DNA from: Sphingobacteriia bacterium
Lineage (GTDB): Bacteria > Bacteroidota > Bacteroidia > Bacteroidales > UBA7960
Direction of reading: 5' to 3'
Length of the DNA: 48,652 nucleotides
Assembly (NCBI GenBank): GCA_011390575.1
Contig: JAABSE010000021.1
Span: 1 to 48,652 of the forward strand
The translations under genes and the position numbers were made by a program. The number at the start of each line of letters is the position of its first letter. The stretch's first letter is position 1. Shown here one piece after another: positions 8,201 to 16,556 of the stretch. The notes beneath the pieces are model-generated. The model made no database searches and was not told the origin of the DNA. It saw only the letters and a list, made by a program, of their open reading frames with translations.

Positions 8201-11168
8201 CACTGATTGTGTATGTTGCAGTAGCTGTCATTTCTTCCGCAAAGCAAAGAGGAACATCCAGATCAACTTCCACCATGATCGGATCAGGCTCGGGAACCCA
8301 AATGCATTCTTCATATGAAACGCCTTCAGCATCCACTATGGTAAGCTGGTAGTAGCCTGCCAATAATCCACCATAATGAGCTGTAGATGTTTTATTAAAT
8401 ACATCTTCGTTGCCACAGCCATATGCCAGACAAATGTCATAAGGCTTCTGACCTCCGGTTACAGTTATGTAAACGCTGCCATCGTCATCGCCCGGACAAG
8501 TTACACCGGTAATATCGATTGTAACTATCAGTTCTCCTTCAACAACTTCTGTGAAGTTGGCAATCAAAGTAAGATCTGATGTAATGGGGATGTCATTGGC
8601 CGGCATTTCGGATATGATATTGTCCTCTGTGTCGGTCCAGTTTACAAATACCCATCCCTCGTTGGGCACAGCATCAACACTGGCCACTTCGCCCTCTTCA
8701 TACTCACCGGCACCGAACACTTCACCTGCACCTTCGGGATTCACCAACAGGGTAAGAATGTAGGTTTCGGGCTCTATTACTTCTTCTTCGAAGTTAGCGA
8801 TAAGTGTAAGGTCTGAAGTTATAGGAATCTCATTGGCCGGCATTTCGGATACGATGTTATCCTCTGTGTCAGTCCAGTTTACAAATACCCATCCTTCGTT
8901 TGGCACAGCATCAACACTGGCCACTTCGCCTTCTTCATACTCACCGGCACCGAACACTTCACCTGCACCTTCGGGATTCACCAGCAAGGTAAGGATATAA
9001 GTTTCAGGCTCAATTACTTCTTCCACAAAGTTAGCCTGTAATGTAAGATTGTTTTCAGGCATATTGAAAGTAAAAACAGGTTGATCTGAAAATGGCCCGT
9101 TGTCTTTATCAAAAGTGACTACGGTCCAGTTTACAAACTCCCAGCCCTCATTGGCTGTAGCTGTAATGGTAACTTCTTCACCTGCTTCATATTCACCTTC
9201 ACCCGTTACGATACCTGCACCATCGGGGTTCACCAGCAGGGTGAGGATGTAGGTTTCGGGCTCTATTACTTCTTCTTCGAAGTTAGCGATAAGAGTAAGG
9301 TCTGCGGTCATGGGGATGTCATTGGCCGGCATTTCGGAAATGATATTATCTTCCGTGTCAGTCCAGTTTACGAATTCCCATCCTTCATTGGCTACAGCAT
9401 TAACGCTGGCCACTTCACCTTCTTCATACTCACCGGCACCGAACACTTCACCAGCACCTTCGGGATTTACCAAAAGGGTAAGGGTGTAGATTTCGGGCTC
9501 TACTTGTTCGTTGAAAGTGATATTGTCGAAATAGATAATGTTATCCTCTGTGCGTGAGGCGAAGTCAGGGAATATCACGATTTGATCGAGCATACCCAGT
9601 TCCGGATCCGGAGGATTGGTAAAGCCGGAGAAGTCGAAAGTAAGCTCTTCCCACTCATTCACCTTGGTATTGGCTACTTTTATCTCTCCTTGCGACCATC
9701 CACTGGAAGCTACCAGCTTGATGCCTACTTCGCTGATGACAGGTTTCCAAACCATGATCTTGATCAGGGAGTTTGTTTCGTCCAAAACGAAAGTACCCAG
9801 GTCTTCGCCATGTTTTGATTCCACGCCTGCGAAAGGCTGTCCGGCAGCGCGGGCAGTAAACTTGGCTACCGTAGCAGATGTATTAATTCCGCTTGCATCG
9901 GGGTTGGAGATGATCTCCAGTGGAGGATTGTCGGCGTTCTCGAACACTGTCCATGTCCAGTCTGCGCCAAATCCATCTTCTTCAAAGTCGATGGGTACGT
10001 TGGGGCCTTCAACAACAGTTTCTTCCTCGAAATTGGCAAAAAGAGTAAGGTCCTCTGTCACAGGGATATCATTGGCAGCGACGTCGGAAACAAGATTATC
10101 TTCCGGATCTGTCCAGTTGACAAACACCCAGCCTTCGTTAGCAACAGCATTAACACTGGCAATTTCACCTTCTTCATACTCGCCTGCGCCAAATACTTCA
10201 CCTCCTTCTTCAGGAACAGCCAATAGCGTTACGGTGTAAACCGGAGCCTCAAGAACTGTAACGGTAGTTGTTACTTCGAGGGTTGTTTCAGGTTCGCTTT
10301 GCACAACACCTGCGGGAAGTTCAAAGGTAGCAGTGGCTTCGTAATCACCTGCCAGGTTACCGTTATAACCGGGGATGGTCCATGTCAGATCTACAACATG
10401 CACTCCTGCATCACTATCGGTAATGGTTGTGGTTACCGGTAAAGCAAGGATTGCATCATCCAGTATAGTTCCAAAAGGAACAATGACAGGATCAACAGGT
10501 AAAATTGAAACGATGTATGGATCTTCGTCTAAGGAAATCATGTAATCCATCAGGTCGTTCATATAGCCATAAGGAAAGTCATATACCACGGGTTGGGCAT
10601 CAGCTGACTGATAGTACTGCCCTCCATCCATAAAGGTAACACCTCCAATCATACCAATCATCTGGATTCCTGCGGGATAGCCAAAATTAGTTATTTCAAT
10701 TTTGGCACGCATGTATCCTGCCCACTCGGTGGTAATTTCGGTATGGAACATTGCATTAGCTCCGAATGTTGGGAACGAAGTTTCACTGGTTATGTAATAC
10801 CTTGATGGGGTATTATCGGTACCATAACCCTGTGGGATGCTTTCATTTACCCAGATATACTTGAAGTTTCCTGAAAACTCCTCGGCCATAATTCCGATTT
10901 TCTCCACAGTAATCTTGTCATTGGCTTTGATACTGTTGCCAAATACTTCAGGATTGTAGTCAAAGTACACCTGCATATCCCGGTGGTAGGTGCCAGCTTC
11001 AGTGGCCCTCACTTCCACATCGAACAGGAAGAAATAGGTATCGCCCTCCTGAACAATTTGCTCATTGGCAAACCGGAAGTCCAATGAGGGATCCGGGTCT
11101 TTGGTGTCGGCAATGGCTGTTGCCATAAAAGCAAAAATCATCAGCAACACTAGTTTAGTTTTTTTCAT
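5271..11168 (-). CDS. giant T9SS-secreted repeat protein (adhesin-like)
   Basis: The 1965-aa protein has a signal peptide (residues 1-20). Visible order: a cohesin-like beta-sandwich with 'FLFDVEVRA' and 'MQVYFDYNPEVFG' (about 28-200); an Ig-like domain (about 217-306); a divergent InlB-type B-repeat (about 310-384); a carbohydrate-binding-like domain (about 390-555); four more B-repeats (about 560-875); nine SprB-type repeats (about 880-1610) with C-x-G, GGxxPY and 'D-x-N-x-C' motifs; a tenth interrupted at about 1628-1796 by a separate beta domain with SLGFGGE and NGPGNDLFIVETTYG; and a C-terminal type IX sorting domain from VFPNPF (1885) to the final KVVLVK. T9SS should move it across the outer membrane and attach or release it. 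The many Asp/Glu-rich repeats suggest an extended, calcium-loving surface adhesin or gliding-type filament, as for SprB; this is inference. No catalytic domain is seen. A terminator follows, so it is transcribed apart from the DUF3127 gene. Confidence 0.9.
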   Translation of the reverse strand: MKKTKLVLLMIFAFMATAIADTKDPDPSLDFRFANEQIVQEGDTYFFLFDVEVRATEAGTYHRDMQVYFDYNPEVFGNSIKANDKITVEKIGIMAEEFSGNFKYIWVNESIPQGYGTDNTPSRYYITSETSFPTFGANAMFHTEITTEWAGYMRAKIEITNFGYPAGIQMIGMIGGVTFMDGGQYYQSADAQPVVYDFPYGYMNDLMDYMISLDEDPYIVSILPVDPVIVPFGTILDDAILALPVTTTITDSDAGVHVVDLTWTIPGYNGNLAGDYEATATFELPAGVVQSEPETTLEVTTTVTVLEAPVYTVTLLAVPEEGGEVFGAGEYEEGEIASVNAVANEGWVFVNWTDPEDNLVSDVAANDIPVTEDLTLFANFEEETVVEGPNVPIDFEEDGFGADWTWTVFENADNPPLEIISNPDASGINTSATVAKFTARAAGQPFAGVESKHGEDLGTFVLDETNSLIKIMVWKPVISEVGIKLVASSGWSQGEIKVANTKVNEWEELTFDFSGFTNPPDPELGMLDQIVIFPDFASRTEDNIIYFDNITFNEQVEPEIYTLTLLVNPEGAGEVFGAGEYEEGEVASVNAVANEGWEFVNWTDTEDNIISEMPANDIPMTADLTLIANFEEEVIEPETYILTLLVNPDGAGIVTGEGEYEAGEEVTITATANEGWEFVNWTVVTFDKDNGPFSDQPVFTFNMPENNLTLQANFVEEVIEPETYILTLLVNPEGAGEVFGAGEYEEGEVASVDAVPNEGWVFVNWTDTEDNIVSEMPANEIPITSDLTLIANFEEEVIEPETYILTLLVNPEGAGEVFGAGEYEEGEVASVDAVPNEGWVFVNWTDTEDNIISEMPANDIPITSDLTLIANFTEVVEGELIVTIDITGVTCPGDDDGSVYITVTGGQKPYDICLAYGCGNEDVFNKTSTAHYGGLLAGYYQLTIVDAEGVSYEECIWVPEPDPIMVEVDLDVPLCFAEEMTATATYTISGGTPPYTFDGEPVEGNTVVMVYDEEGTFNHMINDDNDCGPVETEVTVVFPVAIEAAVEYDPILCFGETTLVDVIAEGGTGTLSLYNVVEGELVFVSELPLAEPLELGAGTYTWVVMDENECEFPLDFEITQPDLLEAEVVYEPIECYGETTLVDVNAMGGTGTLSLYDVVDDELVFVSELPLEDPLALGAGMYTWVVMDENECQVPLEFTLTEPDLLEAFLVSSTEPTCFGYDDGSAIIEITGGTPPYLPDFGELDGNMLTLTNLSAGNYEVTITDAKNCGPAMVEFELGEPDPITVQLDEVVDVLCYGDASGAILVSVAGGNGGFMYSLDGEVFQDNGLFEDLLAGVYTVYVVDENGCEGMLEGIIVEQPDELLVDLEVTDVSCFGEGDGEIMGYITGGVGPYNVCLFTECDEDLENGEFDPVKGQGFLHWDLIPGEYMIVVTDQNGCQWMECVTIYEPEPFSVSYTDLEDVTCNGDDTGEITIVFEGGTMPYNLSWEGQETFDIEGSSYTITGLTAGDYAIYADDANGCGPVVIEFSCLEPAMPLMLEESEVGNVSCNGGSDGYIQLFPSGGVGEYTVSGDLDALFTQGLMAGLYEFTVTDENGCFVTGSEMITEPEPLTVTIEIEDLVCEGDGEEAYASDWIWYRQGLTNAGNLPNADRSDPEKVTGEPEYGDEVGSFFSLGFGGEMIAKFEVPVANGPGNDLFIVETTYGSQTCDTYPEKVDVWVAQYIDETLYTPVQGEVDVLGLGDEWIYLGQGCLNSEFDFGEMPWIQYVYMKDVSDPDDFSNSQISDGFDIDGLVAIQGNLEVSANLTAMAEGGTPEYMFLWNTDETDAMISVSAQGMYTVYVTDANGCMTEASVEVYCGEYMDENDDDKLSADEPFSGYLDILNSKVFPNPFRSEATIEFTLARNTKATIYLYNLAGERVALLFEGNVNAFETQQVRFGSENLNSGVYFYHLNTGSEVYINKVVLVK
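5601..8531 (-). repeat. ten SprB-type repeats (coding)
   Basis: Residues about 880-1856 of the giant protein hold ten modules of roughly 75-90 residues, each with a Cys near the start (C-x-G or similar), a central G-G-x-x-P-Y or equivalent, and most with an 'AGxYxxxVxDxNGC' end. Repeats three and four (about 1042-1205) are close copies sharing the ETTLVDV, GGTGTLSLY and VVMDENEC words; the others have diverged. The last repeat is split by an inserted domain. Confidence 0.8.
8544..9491 (-). repeat. four tandem InlB-type B-repeats (coding)
   Basis: Residues about 560-875 are four tandem modules of about 80 residues, each with TLLVNPxGAG, GxGEYExGE, NEGWxFVNWT and a closing DLTLIANF or similar, separated by an EEVIEPE linker. 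The last two (about 724-797 and 803-875) are almost identical in protein and DNA. The first three differ more, and the second (about 640-717) has a longer loop in place of the TEDN segment. A fifth copy lies upstream at 10017-10241, before the carbohydrate-binding-like domain. Confidence 0.85.
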
Positions 11169-11269
11169 AGGAATTGATTTTTAGTTTAACAATCATTTGA
11201 TTTCAGAGATAAAGATTTGAGTTTTATATTGGGTTTACAAGGTTTAAATCTTGTGCAAATCCCCTTTGT

Positions 11270-11300
11270 CAGCAACCTGCCTTTTACAGGCAGGTTGCTG
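11270..11300 (-). terminator. 12-bp hairpin after the 1481-aa gene
   Basis: CAGCAACCTGCC at 11270-11281 pairs perfectly with GGCAGGTTGCTG at 11289-11300 around a 7-base loop, 12 bases beyond the stop of the 1481-aa gene. The minus strand after the stem reads ACAAAGGGG rather than a T-run, so it may be a weak or processing-type terminator. Confidence 0.55.
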
Positions 11301-11311
11301 CAGGGTGGTTA

Positions 11312-14300
11312 TCACTTAGCGTCACCGGGTACGGCAGAACCGTTACCGCTATTGGGGTTCCAGATGTTGTTTTTATCCTGTGCCTGAACTTGTCCGTTAA
11401 GGTCAAAGTCAGCAGGATAGTATCCGGCAAGGCCAGACTGAAGATTCCAGACATTGTTTTTGTCCTGAGCCTGAATCTGCCCGTTGGCATCACCATCGCC
11501 ACCATACATTCCGAACACGCCATCACCAAGTTCCTTATGTCCGTCGCCATAAGAAGATTTGGTTTGCGGTCTGTAGGCTTTATTCATGGCCTGGGTGAAG
11601 TCCCAGCTGTAGGTTCCATCCTCTTCCGTAAGGGCTTCAGCCGACATCACTGCAAGGTGGTTTCTGTGGTAAACGACCACATAAAGGCCTTCGCTGATTT
11701 CCACATCGAATACGGGAAGATTGAGATCTGCTGATACAATTTCGCCTGTATTCAGCAGAAGTGCTGCCTTACGAGCCACAACAGTATTGGTATAAGCCTC
11801 TGAGGGTGCAGCTGCATCACGCAATTCAACAAGTACCCAATCCACAACATTGTCGGGTACCTCTGCAATTGCTTCGTCACCTTCATAATACCATACCGGG
11901 TTGTTGTTCCCGAAATAAGGTAATTCCGGTGCAAAAGGTTGCTCCAGCGGCAGCACATCGTTAATCTGTGTAAGCATCAGTTCAGTCAGGTCCGGACTGT
12001 AGGCGCCTTCAAGGATTACTTTGAGGTCAAGGGTGATACCCTCATCTCCTGATTCTTCAATAATAATATTATCCAGATAGAGATTGTTACCAAAGGCACT
12101 TATGCCCTGGAATTTTACTTTATTGGTTCCTTCAGGCAGGTCATAAGAAAGAGTAGCCCACTGGTCTTCATTAGGAACAAAGCTGGAAGATGATGCTCCT
12201 CCTGTATTAAGGGGACCATCAAGACCACCTTCCAATTCCTCGATCAATTCCCACGAATCTCCACCATCGGTTGAGTAAAGGATGATCAACATGTCAACCT
12301 CTGAAACATAAGTGGCATAAGCATAGTCAAATGTGAGTTTTGCAGACGAAATTGCAAATTCCGGAGTAACCATATCAAAAGGAACAGAGCCTGAAATACT
12401 GTAAAAATTAGCACGCGCAGAAGCTTCTCCTACATCATATCCGCTGGCCAAAGTGGAACGGGCCCAATTTCCTGAACCAGAAACAAGACTCCAGCAAAGG
12501 GGTGGAAATTCAGGTAATTCAAAATCCTCATCAATTAAGGCTAAAACATCACAAAGAGTAGTGAAGGTAAAAGGTCCGCTCCATTCACTGGTTTCACCGT
12601 TGCAAATACTCTGCACATAAAAATCATAGCTGGTTGCAGGGTCAAGTCCGGTTAATACATAGGGATTGTCAACACCTTCTACCAGTGTTGCTTCACCTGG
12701 TACAAAGCCGGAAAGTCCCCATTCGATGTTCCATGAGGTCACACTTCCTAAGGCTGTCCAACCTAATGTGGCACTGGTACTGGTGATGTCAGTTGCTGTA
12801 AGATTGTTCGGTGCAACACAATCCGGCAGAGGTTCAAATGAAAGATTAAGGGTAAAGTCGGTGAACTCTGGGAGTGGGAAGGTTGATACAATAGCAAAAT
12901 AGGTTCCGGGCTGAAATATTACATCAGTAAATGATCCACCATCAGAACCAGTTCCCAGCGCAAGCACCTCAGCAGGAGCATCAGGATCAGGACAGTCTTC
13001 TAGTATAATAACCCCTGTCCATTCACCCACAACACTGCCACTCAGATAACCCACTTCAGAAAGGGTAAATTGAGCGACAAAATCATTGCCATTGAGATAA
13101 CTGCTGCTTGGATCTATCCATGAGCTTGAATAGTTGTCTCCGTAAGCTTCGGTATTGTCAATATAATCAATAACCGGAAGTGTCAGCAGGTAGGGATTAT
13201 CGCAGGTTGAGCCTGCCGGCGGTTCTATACCTGTTCCTCTGAGCGTCAGGGAGTAAGATTGTTCAGGTTCTCCGTCAGCGTATAAAATCAATAAATTGGT
13301 TTCCTTTAGTCCTTCAGTTATAGGGGCAAAAGCGACATTGAACGAGAAGGTTTCGCCTGTTGAAAGGAACACATCTTCATCAGGAGCACCTGTAAGAATA
13401 AATTCACCTGTATCACCTCCATCCAGCATGATTCTTTCGATTGCAAGATTTCCTGCGCCGGTGTTCTGTATGGTAAAATTTTGCGCATCTGATTGTTCGC
13501 CAATGGGGGTATTTCCAAAGTCCAACGCTTCTTCCAGGGGGTCGGGTACAATGCTGAATACAGGTTCAGTAGGTGCTTCTTCTACCTGGATATCGTCAAT
13601 ATACCAGCCATTGGTATTAAAAGAGTTACCGTCGTAAACCCAGGCCAGGTAGAAAATATCATCAATTTCTCCCAGGTCTACAAATACGTATTCAGGGCCT
13701 ACATTGGCGTCAGGATCAACTGCTTCCCATATATCCTCCCATGTTTCACCATCACTTGAATACTGTACCTTATAAGTTGCTGGTGTATCATAAAAGTCAA
13801 TGAAATGTAAGAATACCAATCGGTAATCCGCTTTGGCGGTACTTTGAAGTGGAGGTGATATCAACTTAAATACATCTGTAGCAGAAGGAGACCAATTGAA
13901 TCTCATTTCAGGAGATGTGCCCCCGGCCTGTTCACCTTCTACAACTCCCCAGTTGGGATGTGTCTTATCCCATCCATAAGGAATTGCGTCTTCATCAATT
14001 CCAGTAAAGTCTTCTGACCATGGCAAAACCTGAGTAGGATCATCTCCAGTTGAAAAACTGTATACAGGACAATTTTCTGCTGAGCCATATGTGTTGTAGG
14101 GTACTACCTTCCAGAGATACGTTGTACTATATTCCAGTACAGCATCATAGGATGTTGCATCTCCAAGATCTAAGCCGTTTGCAGGAAGGGTTTCTCCAAG
14201 GTAAAACATATAGCCGGTGGCATTAGGGCTTGTCTGCCAGGAAAAAGTAAGGTCTATGGGTTGATTTAATTCTTCATCATCCGGTGTTAAATAAGCTACA

Positions 14301-15757
14301 CAATCAGGAACCACTTCTGCTTCCTGGCCCCAAACTTCGAGCATAAAGTCATGAGTAAGGTTTTCATTGGGATCCCCATCTTCATTAACAATTCTTTGCC
14401 ATGAATCCCCATCACCGACTCCATCATCAGCGCTTAACCAAAAAAATGAGCCTGTATCATCGGCCTGAACTGATATCCAGCCTTCTTGTAAATCCACTGG
14501 AGTTAATAAATCTAATTCATATTTAAAGACACTGTAAGAAGGATTCCATGAAAGGGGTTCTACAAAATATGCTTTTGCAGTTATTGTTTGAGTAGAAACA
14601 GGGTTTTCCCAATCGGGCTCTCCCGCTTTGTTGGGAGCATAAAACCGCAACGTCAAATCCCTTTCAGCTCCTAAGGTAACTCCAACCGGTAATCCTTGCA
14701 CCATTACCTTGGTAATACTTTCAATAGCAGAATTAGAAAAATTATCAGCCACTTCATATTCAGTATTTTCATCAATTACTGCACTGTTATTGGCGTTTCC
14801 TCCATAGGTGTATTGGTGCCAGAGTAAATCAAGGCTTAATTCCGTAAATGTTGCCTGGACAGTTTTATTATCATCCATTTCAATGGTAGTGATAGAGGCA
14901 TTTACATCTGCTACATCACCCTGATTCCATAAATCAAAAGTATATCCTAAAGCCGGTGTTGCACTTAGCGGAACAACTGTGTTCAAAGCATATTCATACA
15001 AACCGGGAGCAGGCAAAACTTCACCCATCCCAATGGGGTCAAGCATGGTCAGGCTAAATGCAGATGCTTCAAAAATAGTCACATCATCAACCAGCCACCA
15101 ATAGTCGTATTCTCCAATCCAATTGAATTTGATTTTTACATTACTTTGCCCCTGGGCAATAGAAGTAATATCAAATAATGAAACTACGGGATTGGGACCG
15201 TTGCTGGTATTTACATCTCCTTCTGACCAGTTGTATAATAATGTTTCATTAGCAAAGTCATCAGTACTGATAAAAATACTGATGTCTGCAGCTCCAAAAG
15301 TTCTTGCCCAGTGCTCAAGACTAAGAAAAATATTTTCCGTTGCATCGCTGCAATCAATAGCAATACTTATAAGATTGGCTTCTTCCGGAAACCCGGAGGC
15401 ACCATTTGCATCAGAATCCAGAATCATGTAACCATTGTCAGCAGTAGTGGAAAGCAATTGCCCACCAAAGGCTCCACCAGTATCTGTCCATTCCCACCCT
15501 GGGAAATCATCAGGGCCGGAGACTACAATATTTTGCCATCCGTCCGGAAAGGAACCATCAAAATCTTCGTAAAAAATAACATCTTTGGAATCAATGTTTT
15601 TTAGTGATTCAGAAGACAGCAATGGAAGTTTTGTTTCCCTAATTTCTGTTTTTTGCCTTTGACTATCATCCAATTGACTTATTGCCCTTTGTTGCCCAAA
15701 AATCAATGTAGGTATTAAACAAAAGCAAACCATAAATAGTACTCTTTTTCTCTTCAT
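11312..15757 (-). CDS. large secreted multidomain adhesin-like protein with dockerin-like C-terminus
   Basis: The 1481-aa protein has a signal peptide (about 1-21, ending IFGQQ). Order seen: a cleaved-adhesin/MAM-like domain opening with FYEDFDGSFPDGW (about 61-230); an InlB-like repeat (about 233-306); an unassigned beta domain (about 310-477); an FnIII-like domain (about 483-572); a second adhesin-like domain with 'NGWYIDDIQVEE' (about 580-728); a Hydin/choice-of-anchor-D-type domain with LDFGNTPIGE (about 732-844); a PPC-like domain (about 850-977); an FnIII domain with SATLGW (about 979-1067); a third adhesin-like domain ending NNLYLDNIIIEE (about 1075-1235); and a C-terminal region closing with two EF-hand/dockerin-like loops, GDGDANGQIQAQDKNNVW (about 1420-1437) and DFDLNGQVQAQDKNNIW (about 1450-1466). 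There is no type A T9SS domain, so how it leaves the cell is unclear. No protease or glycosidase domain is visible. The 142-base gap to the giant protein gene contains a hairpin. A shared role at the cell surface is likely but inferred. Confidence 0.87.
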   Translation of the reverse strand: MKRKRVLFMVCFCLIPTLIFGQQRAISQLDDSQRQKTEIRETKLPLLSSESLKNIDSKDVIFYEDFDGSFPDGWQNIVVSGPDDFPGWEWTDTGGAFGGQLLSTTADNGYMILDSDANGASGFPEEANLISIAIDCSDATENIFLSLEHWARTFGAADISIFISTDDFANETLLYNWSEGDVNTSNGPNPVVSLFDITSIAQGQSNVKIKFNWIGEYDYWWLVDDVTIFEASAFSLTMLDPIGMGEVLPAPGLYEYALNTVVPLSATPALGYTFDLWNQGDVADVNASITTIEMDDNKTVQATFTELSLDLLWHQYTYGGNANNSAVIDENTEYEVADNFSNSAIESITKVMVQGLPVGVTLGAERDLTLRFYAPNKAGEPDWENPVSTQTITAKAYFVEPLSWNPSYSVFKYELDLLTPVDLQEGWISVQADDTGSFFWLSADDGVGDGDSWQRIVNEDGDPNENLTHDFMLEVWGQEAEVVPDCVAYLTPDDEELNQPIDLTFSWQTSPNATGYMFYLGETLPANGLDLGDATSYDAVLEYSTTYLWKVVPYNTYGSAENCPVYSFSTGDDPTQVLPWSEDFTGIDEDAIPYGWDKTHPNWGVVEGEQAGGTSPEMRFNWSPSATDVFKLISPPLQSTAKADYRLVFLHFIDFYDTPATYKVQYSSDGETWEDIWEAVDPDANVGPEYVFVDLGEIDDIFYLAWVYDGNSFNTNGWYIDDIQVEEAPTEPVFSIVPDPLEEALDFGNTPIGEQSDAQNFTIQNTGAGNLAIERIMLDGGDTGEFILTGAPDEDVFLSTGETFSFNVAFAPITEGLKETNLLILYADGEPEQSYSLTLRGTGIEPPAGSTCDNPYLLTLPVIDYIDNTEAYGDNYSSSWIDPSSSYLNGNDFVAQFTLSEVGYLSGSVVGEWTGVIILEDCPDPDAPAEVLALGTGSDGGSFTDVIFQPGTYFAIVSTFPLPEFTDFTLNLSFEPLPDCVAPNNLTATDITSTSATLGWTALGSVTSWNIEWGLSGFVPGEATLVEGVDNPYVLTGLDPATSYDFYVQSICNGETSEWSGPFTFTTLCDVLALIDEDFELPEFPPLCWSLVSGSGNWARSTLASGYDVGEASARANFYSISGSVPFDMVTPEFAISSAKLTFDYAYATYVSEVDMLIILYSTDGGDSWELIEELEGGLDGPLNTGGASSSSFVPNEDQWATLSYDLPEGTNKVKFQGISAFGNNLYLDNIIIEESGDEGITLDLKVILEGAYSPDLTELMLTQINDVLPLEQPFAPELPYFGNNNPVWYYEGDEAIAEVPDNVVDWVLVELRDAAAPSEAYTNTVVARKAALLLNTGEIVSADLNLPVFDVEISEGLYVVVYHRNHLAVMSAEALTEEDGTYSWDFTQAMNKAYRPQTKSSYGDGHKELGDGVFGMYGGDGDANGQIQAQDKNNVWNLQSGLAGYYPADFDLNGQVQAQDKNNIWNPNSGNGSAVPGDAK

Positions 15758-16556
15758 AACTTCAATTTTTCATGAATAAATACTTTGAATTAATGATTGG
15801 GGTTTATGCTAGGATAAGGGGAAAGTGAATTCCGATATCTGAGGAATAATACCGGAGAATCTAACCGGGAGGAAAGATTCATTGGGGCGAAAAGAAAAGG
15901 AGAAATTTTACATGTTACAATCGGTAATCCCCACATATTTTCACATTTTTTTATAATCATATGTAAAATACAAGAATCACGATTTATAAGCTCAAACTAA
16001 TAAACCGATTTACCAGCAAACTTTCTCTTGTTAAGGTTTAAGAGACCGTGTAGCTGTAAGTGAGTGCATTCTCAGGGGAGGAGAGAATTTTAAACTTTAC
16101 CAGACTTTCATGCTCCGGGGAGGAGAAGAAAAAATGCTAAACTTTTTTTAAAAAACTCTTTGGGGGGGCAAAGATGTTGTTGAATTATATCTGCTTAAGG
16201 GGGGGTTAAGCCTGATTTTGATTTTATTATTTATAATTTTTAATTCGTATGATTAAAAATGACTTTAGTAGGGCTAAATTAGAAATAATTTTGTTAACAC
16301 CAAAAAAAAATGCACAAAATGATAAAATTTTATGTTGAATGCTTAAAAAGCGGGTTTTGTATCACCAAAGGTATGGGATGGAAGAGAGAAGATTCTATTT
16401 AATTCACAAGAATAAAGGATAACACAAGGGTGATTCCCTGTGTGTTTCAAAAAATATTTATAGTCTTTATAATAATCCTGAATTTTTGACTATTTTTATT
16501 GCATGTATTTCGATGAAATATAGCATCGATTAATTGTTCATCAAAAAAGTGCTGCC
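15758..16556. other. 799-base AT-rich divergent intergenic region
   Basis: This region separates the leftward 1481-aa gene from the rightward repeat-protein gene and should hold both promoters. I see no convincing CDS. It contains two GGGGAGGAGA words (in CTCAGGGGAGGAGAG near 16071 and CTCCGGGGAGGAGAAG near 16115), two G-run inverted repeats listed separately, and a weak dyad at about 16430-16446 (ACAC-AGGG...CCCT-GTGT with one bulge). A TTTTTG then TATTTCG pair 17 bases apart lies at about 16484-16511, a possible promoter for the downstream gene. The rest is poly-A/T rich and unexplained. Confidence 0.5.
16158..16211. repeat. two inverted repeats with seven-G centres
   Basis: CTTTG at 16158-16162 and CAAAG at 16169-16173 flank a G-run spanning 16162-16168. 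GCTTAA at 16193-16198 and TTAAGC at 16206-16211 flank a seven-G loop at 16199-16205. The runs are 37 bases apart start to start. Each is a short stem around a homopolymer. Confidence 0.6.

Noticed and set aside
9616..10239. Plus-strand open frame rich in Ser opposite the giant protein
   Set aside because: It mirrors the repeats on the minus strand and is low-complexity; no start context or family.
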